Shown: piece after piece, positions 57,766-64,000 of the stretch
How the letters are laid out: each line of letters starts with the position of its first letter
Position numbering within the stretch: the stretch's first letter is position 1
Source of the DNA: JBGSMX01 sp963790405
GTDB lineage: Bacteria > Actinomycetota > Coriobacteriia > Anaerosomatales > JAGXFU01
Direction of reading: 5' to 3'
DNA length: 64,000 nucleotides
Assembly: GCA_963790405.1 (NCBI GenBank)
Contig: CAWBOJ010000001.1
Coordinates: 1-64,000, forward strand
The notes under the pieces: model-generated
The model's database searches: none
Seen by the model: the letters and a program-made list of their open reading frames with translations, nothing else
Told to the model about the DNA's origin: nothing
Position numbers and translations under genes: made by a program

Positions 57766-58567
57766 AGGATCGAGCACTTGAGATCGTCGCATCGCGTCCG
57801 CCCGCCGTGGATGGCGTCAATCTGCTGCGGGAATACGTACAGTCGAGAATCCTGCGTCAGCTGCAGGAGGCCGGGTCGTTCGTGCCGCTCGCGTTCATGG
57901 GTGGGACGGCTCTCCGTTTTCTGTACCGCATCGCGCGCTTCTCTGAAGATCTGGACTTCACGCTCGAGCGCGACGCCGAGCGGTTCGAGTTGAACGGCCT
58001 CGTCGAACGCCTTGAGCGTGAACTCACCCGGGAAGGCTACACGGTGACGGCCAAGGCGAGCGATGCGGCTGTGGTGGCCAAGGCGTGGATCGGGTTCGTG
58101 GGTCTCATGGCGGAGGCGGGGCTTTCTGCTCACGAGGACCAGGTGCTGTGGGTGAAGCTGGAGGTGGACACGAATCCTCCTGCCGGTGCAGAGCTGTCGG
58201 TCACGACGGTCAACGTCTTCGGACTCATGCGATTGCAGCATCACGATCTCCCGTCGCTGTTTGCCGGAAAGGTCGCCGCGGTGCTCGCGCGGGAGTACAC
58301 GAAGGGCCGCGATCTGTACGACCTGATGTGGTATCTATCGCATCAGCCGCAGTTCGAGCCCAATCTCGAGCTTCTCTGAACCACGCGCTGCTGCAGACTG
58401 CGCCGGAGCTTGCGGTGTCGGCACACGACGATTGGCGTGGGGCGCTTCGCGACCGTCTTGCCCGCGTCGATTGGGATGATGCTCGCAAGGATGTCGCACC
58501 GTTTCTCGAGCAGCCCGGCGACATTACGCTGATTGAGGCGGACACTTTCGTGCAGCTGCTTGCGTGA
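57762..58567 (+). CDS. abiEii: AbiEii family nucleotidyltransferase toxin (one frameshift)
   Basis: A protein of about 268 residues with the DUF1814/AbiEii core: FMGGTALRFLYRIARFSEDLDF (nucleotidyltransferase GG...DxD-like motif) near residues 46-67 and the KGRDLYDLMWYLS motif near 187. The frame breaks near 58377; the next frame continues NHALLQTAPELAVSAHDDW to a TGA at 58565-58567. It would be the toxin of the AbiE pair, blocking growth, possibly during phage infection. Confidence 0.87.
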
Positions 58568-58700
58568 TGTTCGACGGTTGGGAGTGCACAAAGCTTCCGG
58601 CACCACGGGATTGTGAAGGTCGCATGCGTTACCCTGGGAAGGTACGGATCCGAGGCGGCAGACGTGGCCGCTTCCGAGTTGAAGAGCGAGGGACGCTGCA

Positions 58701-59552
58701 ATGAAGGCAATCATTCCTGCGGCAGGGCTGGGTACTCGGTTCCTGCCGGTCACGAAGTCGCAGCCCAAAGAGATGCTGCCGGTCGTGGACAAGCCGGTCA
58801 TCCAGTACGTCGTCGAGGAGGCTGCGGATGCCGGAGCCGATGAGATCCTCATCATCACCGGCCGAGGAAAGCGAGCCATCGAGGACCACTTCGACCGCTC
58901 CATCGAACTCGAGGAGCTGCTCGAGCGCTCGGGCAACACGGTGAAGCTGCGCGAGGTGCGCAACATCTCTGATATCGCCGACGTGTTCTACGTGCGACAG
59001 AAGCGGCCGAGAGGTCTGGGCCACGCCGTCATGTGCGGGGCGCCGTTCATCGCCGACGAGCCGTTCTTCGTGATGCTCGGTGACGTGCTCGTGCCGGACA
59101 ACGCGTGCCTGCCCAAGCTTCGTGCCGTTCAGGAGAAGTACGGTGGGTCGGTCATCGCGGTCGCTCCCGTGCCCGAGGAGCTGGTGTCGCGCTACGGCGT
59201 CATCGGCGGGCGCGAGGTCGAGCCGGGTGTCTGGGAGGTCTCAGAGCTGATCGAGAAGCCGCCGGCAAACGAGGCACCGAGCAACCTGGCCATCTTCGGC
59301 AGGTATCTGCTGTCGCCGAAGATCATGGAGATTCTGCCCAAGGTCGAGCCGGGACGCGGCAACGAGATCCAGCTCACCGACGCTCTCAACGAGCTGCTCA
59401 AGCACGAGGAGATTCACGCGGTGACGATGGACTGCGAGGGCTACGACACCGGCAACATTCTGTCGTGGCTCGAGACGAACGTGTCGCTGGCGCTGGCCAC
59501 CGAGGAGTTCGGCCCGGCGCTGCGCGAGAGCCTGCGGAAGATGCTGGGGTAG
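58701..59552 (+). CDS. galU: UTP-glucose-1-phosphate uridylyltransferase
   Basis: A 283-residue nucleotidyltransferase making UDP-glucose. N-terminal AAGLGTRFLPVTKSQPKEM is followed by DKPVIQYVVEEA, MLGDVLVPD, EKPP and the C-terminal TDALNELL and GYDTGNILSWLE. It opens the sugar-nucleotide operon and is followed five bases later by manC. Both UDP-glucose and precursors for CDP-glucose are relevant to the downstream genes. Confidence 0.94.
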   Translation: MKAIIPAAGLGTRFLPVTKSQPKEMLPVVDKPVIQYVVEEAADAGADEILIITGRGKRAIEDHFDRSIELEELLERSGNTVKLREVRNISDIADVFYVRQKRPRGLGHAVMCGAPFIADEPFFVMLGDVLVPDNACLPKLRAVQEKYGGSVIAVAPVPEELVSRYGVIGGREVEPGVWEVSELIEKPPANEAPSNLAIFGRYLLSPKIMEILPKVEPGRGNEIQLTDALNELLKHEEIHAVTMDCEGYDTGNILSWLETNVSLALATEEFGPALRESLRKMLG

Positions 59553-59557
59553 GGGCT

Positions 59558-61022
59558 ATGGAGATGTCACACGTGAATGCCGTCATCCTTGCGGGGGGAA
59601 GCGGCCAGCGCTTCTGGCCTCTGTCACGCGAACTCAGCCCCAAGCAGCTGCTGTCGATGTTCGGACAGGAATCGCTGATCGCGCAGGCGGTCCATCGAAT
59701 CGAACCGTTCGTGGGTACCGAGGGCCTCTACATCGTCACGAACGAGCGCCTCTTCGATGAGCTGCGCAACCATCTGACCGCGCAGCCCGATCCCCGGCTG
59801 CACGCCGTGAAGTACCTGCAAGAGCCAGTTCCCAAGAACACTGCGCCGGCCATCGCGTATGCCGCTGCCATGCTCAGCCGGCAAGATCCAGATGCGATCA
59901 TGGTCGTCCTGCCATCGGACCACTTGCTCGAAGATGGCGAGTTGTGGGCTGATTGCATCGCTTCGGCGGTGCGTCTGGCCGAGGACGGCTATCTGGTAAC
60001 GATCGGTATCAAGGCCACGCGTCCCGAGACCGGCTACGGCTACATCCGTGCAGGCGCGCCGCTTGCCGACTACAGCGCGGGATCCGTGACGCCCAACGTC
60101 GTGCGAGAGTTCGTCGAGAAGCCGAATCAGGCTCGTGCCGAGGAGTTCCTTGCCAGCGGTGAGTACCACTGGAATGCTGGCATCTTCGTGATGAGGGCCG
60201 CACAGGTGCTCGCGGAGATGGATGCGGCCGGCGATGAGGTGGCCAGGGTCGCCGAGACCGCGCGCTGGCTCGCCGAGCAAGACGCGGCAGGCACGCTCGA
60301 TGCACAAGAAGCCCGCGACCGCTTCGGCGCGCTCGTTCCTGTATCGATCGACGTCGCGGTGATGGAGCGCTCCGATCGCGTCGCCGTGATTCCCGCCGCA
60401 CTCAAGTGGAGCGACGTCGGCTCTCTGCTTGCTCTCGATGGCGTCGCCGAATCCGATGCCGACGGCAACGTGCGAGTTGGCCGGGGCATCGACATCGACA
60501 ACCACAACACGACCGTGTACTCCACCGATCGCCTGGTGGCGACACTGGGCCTCGAGGACATGATCGTCGTGGATACTGCGGACGCCACATTGGTGCTGCC
60601 CAAGGATCGGGCGCAGGACGTTCGTCAGGTGTTCGACGCCCTCAAGGCTGCAGGAGCCGAGGAGGTTTCCAAACCCAAGGTGAGTCTGAGGCCATGGGGT
60701 TCGTGGACGAGCTTGCTCCAGGGACCGGGCTTCCAGATCAAGCTTCTCGAGGTCGATCCCGGCTCCAAGCCGAGCTTGCAGCGGCATCATCATCGCAGCG
60801 AGCACTGGATCGTGGTGTCTGGCACCGCGTCGGTCACGCGCGACGAGCGAGGTGGTCGAGGTGCACGTGAACGAGAGCATCTACATCCCGGTCGGCGCGG
60901 TCCATCGCATCGAGAACTGCGGCAAGGTGCCGCTCAAGGTGATCGAGGTACAGGTGGGCGAGTACCTTGGCGAGGATGACATCGTCCGTCTCGAAGACGA
61001 CTGGCAGCGTCAGGATTCGTAG
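59558..61022 (+). CDS. manC: Mannose-1-phosphate guanylyltransferase / mannose-6-phosphate isomerase (one frameshift)
   Basis: A type II PMI-GMP enzyme that makes GDP-mannose. Pyrophosphorylase signature GGSGQRFWPLSRELSPKQLL lies near residue 12, with VLPSDH, FVEKP and WNAGIFVM. The C-terminal cupin domain is RPWGSW, then KLLEVDPGSKPSLQRHHHRSEHW. An extra base near 60847 breaks the frame within the cupin. The true frame then reads EVVEVHVNESIYIPVGAVHRIEN and ends at 61022. Confidence 0.92.
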
Positions 61023-61045
61023 GCCACACGAGAGGGAGATCAGCA

Positions 61046-62053
61046 ATGTCCTTCTGGACCGACAAGCGTGTGTGCGTGACCGGCGGGGCCGGGTTCCTTG
61101 GCTCGCATCTACAGGAGGAGCTGGCCCGCCGAGGTGCCGAGGACGTCTTCGTTCCCGAGTACCCCGCCTACGACCTCGTCCAGCGCGATGCGATCGTGCG
61201 TATGCTCGATGACGCGAAACCCGACATCATCATCCACCTGGCTGCGGTGGTTGGTGGTATCGGCGCCAACATGGCGAATCCGGGTCGCTACTTCTACGAC
61301 AACGCGATGATGGGCATCCAGCTCATCGAGGAAGCCCGCAAGGCCGACGTCGCGCAAGTTCGTGGCGCTCGGCACGATCTGCGCGTACCCGAAGTTCGCG
61401 CCGATCCCGTTCCGCGAAGAAGACCTGTGGAACGGGTACCCCGAAGAGACCAACGCGCCGTACGGGCTGGCCAAGAAGATGATGCTGGTGCAGTGCCAGG
61501 CGTACCGTCGAGCAGTACGGGTTCAATGGAATCTTCCTGCTGCCGGTGAACCTCTACGGGCCACGCGACAACTTCGATCTCGAGTCGAGCCACGTCATTC
61601 CGGCGATGATTCGCAAGATGATCACTGCGCGCGATGCGGGCGTCGACGTGACGCTGTGGGGCGATGGTTCACCGACACGCGAGTTCCTCTACGTCGAGGA
61701 CTGTGCCCGAGCGATCGCGCTCGCCGCCGAGCACTACGACGGCCCCGAGCCCGTGAACCTTGGTGCAGGCTGGGAGATCACGATGAAGGACCTCGCGGAG
61801 CTCATCGGCAAGCACGTGGGTTTCGAAGGCCAGATAGTGTGGGACACGAGCAAGCCGAACGGCCAGCCGCGCCGCAAGCTCGACGTCAGTCGGGCGAAGG
61901 AGTACTTCGGGTTCGAGGCGCAGATGCAGCTTCGACGAAGGGATCCGACGCACGGTCGAGTGGTGGGAAGCGAATCGCGAAGGCTACGATGAGCGACTTG
62001 CTGCGATTCGCGAAGGCGCCACAGGGCGTGATGTCACGAGTACGGGGGAGTGA
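61046..62053 (+). CDS. NAD(P)-dependent sugar epimerase, GDP-L-fucose synthase-like (frameshifts)
   Basis: An extended SDR. The nucleotide motif is TGGAGFLGSHL near residue 12, with HLAAVVGGIGAN, the active-site Ser/Thr segment LGTICAYPKFAPIPFREE, the YGLAKK Tyr-x3-Lys motif and GDGSPTREFLYVEDCARAI. The pattern matches GDP-4-keto-6-deoxymannose epimerase/reductases. Insertions near 61358, 61508 and 61926 shift the frame; the restored tail ends at the TGA at 62051-62053. No gmd partner is in the window, so the substrate is uncertain. Confidence 0.8.
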
Positions 62054-62055
62054 AC

Positions 62056-62828
62056 ATGAAGGTCGTCATTCTCGCAGGAGGGCTCGGAACGCGGCTTTCC
62101 GAGGAGACGACGACGCGCCCGAAGCCGATGGCCGAGATCGGCGAGAAGCCGATGCTGTGGCACATCATGAAGATGTACAGCCACTACGGCTTCAACGAGT
62201 TCGTGATCTGCCTGGGCTACAAGGGCTACATGATCAAGGAGTACTTCTCCAACTACTTCTTGCACAACTGCGACGTCACGTTCGACATGCGCACGAATGA
62301 GACTGTCCGTGCACCAGAACGTGAACGAGCCCTGGAAGGTGACGCTGGTCGACACCGGCGCCGAGACCATGACGGGCGGCCGCGTCAAGCGTATCCAGCC
62401 GTACGTCGACGGGCGAGCGCTTCATGCTCACGTACGGCGACGGGGTGGCCGACGTGGACATCGCGGCCCTGGTCGATTTCCACGACCACGCACGGCAAGC
62501 TCGCGACGCTGACGGCCGTCCAGCCGCTCGGCCGGTTCGGTGCGCTCGATGTCGAGGACGACGCGGTCATGTCGTTCAGGGAGAAGCCGCTCGGCGATGG
62601 CGATTGGATCAACGGCGGGTTCATGGTTCTCGAGCCGGAGGTGTTCGATCGCATCGAGGGCGATGCCACGATACTCGAGCAGGAGCCGCTGCAGTCGCTT
62701 GCGCGCTGACGGGGAGCTTGGCGGCCTTCCAGCACGCCGGCTTCTGGCAGCCGATGGACACGCTTCGCGACAAGATGCAGCTCGAGAAGCTGTGGCTCTC
62801 GGGCGACGCTCCATGGAAGGTGTGGTGA
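62056..62828 (+). CDS. rfbF: Glucose-1-phosphate cytidylyltransferase (frameshifts)
   Basis: Makes CDP-glucose, the entry to 3,6-dideoxyhexoses. AGGLGTRLSEETTTRPKPM is near the N-terminus, then KPMLWHIMKMYSHYGFNEF and GYKGYMIKEYF. After insertions near 62310, 62412 and 62490 the conserved MLTYGDGVADVDI and NGGFMVLEPEVFDRI appear. A fourth near 62708 precedes FWQPMDTLRDK. The stop overlaps the start of the dehydratase. Confidence 0.92.
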
Positions 62829-63965
62829 GAGTGCAGCGCACCGCTCTTCGGCGGTGTGTTCGCAGGGCGGCGTGTCTTGGTCACCGGGCACACGGGCTTC
62901 AAAGGCTCGTGGCTGACCGAGTGGCTGCTCGATCTTGGCGCCAGGTGACCGGCTACGCGCTCGAGCCGCCGACGGAGCCGAGCCTGTTCGAGGAACTCGG
63001 CCTTGCCGATCGAATCGAGCACGTCATCGGCGACGTACGCGACCTGCCCCATCTCGAGCCGGTGATCGCCGACGTCGCAGCCGGAGATCGTGTTCCATCT
63101 CGCCGCGCAGCCGCTCGTGCGACTGTCCTACGACGAGCCTGTGATGACCTACGAGACGAACGTGATGGGCACGGTGAATCTGCTCGAGGCGGTTCGCGGC
63201 GTGTCCGAGCGTGCGTGCGGTCGTGATCGTCACATCGGACAAGTGCTACGAGAACCGCGAGACCGGTCAGGCGTACCGCGAAGACGACGCCATGGGCGGC
63301 TACGATCCGTACAGCTCGTCGAAGGGCTGTGCCGAGCTCGTGACCGCCGCGTATCGCCGGTCGTTCTTCGGCGAGGCGTCCGCTGTGCGCGTCGCGAGTG
63401 CACGCGCGGGCAACGTCATCGGCGGCGGCGACTGGGCGCTCGATCGGATCGTCCCGGACTGCGTGCGCGCACTCGCAGGCGGAGACGCCGATCGTCGTGC
63501 GCAACCCGGATGCCGTCCGCCCGTGGCAGCACGTCCTCGAGCCGCTGTCCGGCTACCTGCATCTGGCGAGCCGGATGTGGTCGGGGGGAAGCGAGCTACG
63601 ACGGGGCGTGGAACTTCGGTCCTCAGGACGCAGGGCACGGTGTCCGGTTCGCGAGGTCGTCGATGCGATCGTCGCGGCGTGGGGCTCCGGCTCGTGGGAG
63701 CAGCCGTCCGCCGCGGGAGCGCAGCCGCACGAGGCTCACCTGCTCGCTCTCGATATCACCAAGGCTCGCGAGCTTCTCGGCTGGGAACCCGTGTACTCGG
63801 CGCAGCAGGACGTTCGAGGCGACGGCAGCATGGTACGGCGCTCGTCACGCGGGCGGCGACGTGCGTCACGCATCACCCGTGCTGACATCGAAGCAGTACG
63901 TCGACAGGCCGCAGGGAGAGGCGCCATCTGGGCGTTGTCCGCCGACAGAGAGCGACAGACAGTGA
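62825..63965 (+). CDS. rfbG: CDP-glucose 4,6-dehydratase (many frameshifts)
   Basis: An extended SDR converting CDP-glucose to CDP-4-keto-6-deoxyglucose. Conserved pieces in order are VLVTGHTGFKGSWLTEWL, the EPPTEPSLFEELGL segment, FHLAAQPLVRLSYDEPV, VIVTSDKCYENRE, YDPYSSSKGCAELV, RAGNVIGGGDWA, PDAVRPWQHVLEPLSGYL and LGWEPVY. They lie in alternating frames with at least eight single-base changes. The start (GTG at 62825 or 62831) is uncertain because the first break comes within 15 bases. The stop at 63963-63965 overlaps the next start. Confidence 0.88.
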
Positions 63966-64000
63966 GTGACACGACACGCGCGCAGCAGTTGCGCGCTGAG
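63962..64000 (+). CDS. rfbH: Start of a probable CDP-6-deoxy-hexulose 3-dehydrase (RfbH), cut by the window
   Basis: Thirteen codons remain: a GTG overlapping the rfbG stop followed by SDTTRAQQLRAE. The charged, Leu-Arg-Ala-Glu-rich beginning fits RfbH N-termini, and RfbH always follows RfbF and RfbG functionally. Too little is present for an independent call; it rests mainly on position. Confidence 0.5.
   Translation, partial: MSDTTRAQQLRAE

Noticed and set aside
52100..58600. Prophage or integrative element
   Set aside because: No integrase, transposase, structural phage gene, att-like repeat or tRNA junction was seen around the accessory genes.

Overview
The window is about 64 kb of high-GC bacterial chromosome, with most genes packed into short operons whose start and stop codons overlap (GTGA, ATGA). 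The mix of genes suggests a Gram-positive actinobacterial lineage, possibly an anaerobe of class Coriobacteriia (Anaerosomatales/OPB41-like). The evidence is CWB2 cell-wall-binding repeats, System I cytochrome c maturation with a Cys-type CcmE, heme synthesis by the C5 route with an AhbD-like radical SAM enzyme, and many GTG starts. The taxonomy is inference only; no search was possible.

Layout. 1-4.0 kb: NAD synthesis (nadB partial, nadC), a DedA protein and the bifunctional biotin ligase/repressor BirA. 4.0-11.6 kb: a MoxR/DUF58/DUF4129/DUF4350 membrane-associated operon, then SpoIIM-like and RDD proteins. 11.6-16.1 kb: bioY behind a recognisable BirA operator, and a YhaO/YhaN (SbcD/SbcC-like) pair. 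16.1-22.3 kb: a CreD-like membrane protein, a two-component system, coaX, and an HTH regulator paired with a 'quinate 5-dehydrogenase' family protein. 22.4-28 kb: ccmE-F-A-B-C-D. 28.1-38.3 kb: hemX, precorrin-2 dehydrogenase, an SDR, hemA-C-D, tRNA-Ala(CGC), a small membrane protein, hemB, an AAA/DUF4143 ATPase and AhbD. 38.4-41.4 kb: a hybrid-looking sensor kinase and a degenerate receiver. 41.6-50.1 kb: a giant secreted surface protein with 12 copies of a repeat of about 166 residues, five VCBS/tandem-95-like repeats and three CWB2 repeats. 50.3-52.1 kb: an AhbA/B-like HTH protein and hemL. 52.1-58.6 kb: an accessory patch of toxin-antitoxin and defence-type modules (VapBC, DUF4143 ATPase, HTH-MNT/HEPN, AbiE), with a methyltransferase and a UDP-GlcNAc 2-epimerase. 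58.7-64 kb: sugar-nucleotide genes (galU, manC, a fucose-synthase-like SDR, rfbF, rfbG and the first codons of rfbH), pointing to a CDP-3,6-dideoxyhexose glycan.

The most interesting regulatory signal is shared by the cytochrome c and heme operons. Both ccmE and hemA have a sigma70-like promoter followed, at the predicted +1, by GTTCAGGCAA and then GCAGG. Both have a terminator-like hairpin between that element and the gene. At hemA a distal strand complementary to the element overlaps the terminator hairpin topologically, as an attenuator or pseudoknot would.

Data quality. Dozens of single-base indels, mostly insertions, break conserved genes in clusters (6.7-8.8, 24.2-25.7, 29.8-37.6, 48.3-49.0, 51.4, 54.2-54.6 and 58.4-63.9 kb), while other long blocks are clean. 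Because each break can be repaired by one base to restore a conserved protein, I treat them as assembly errors and annotate each such gene over its full span.
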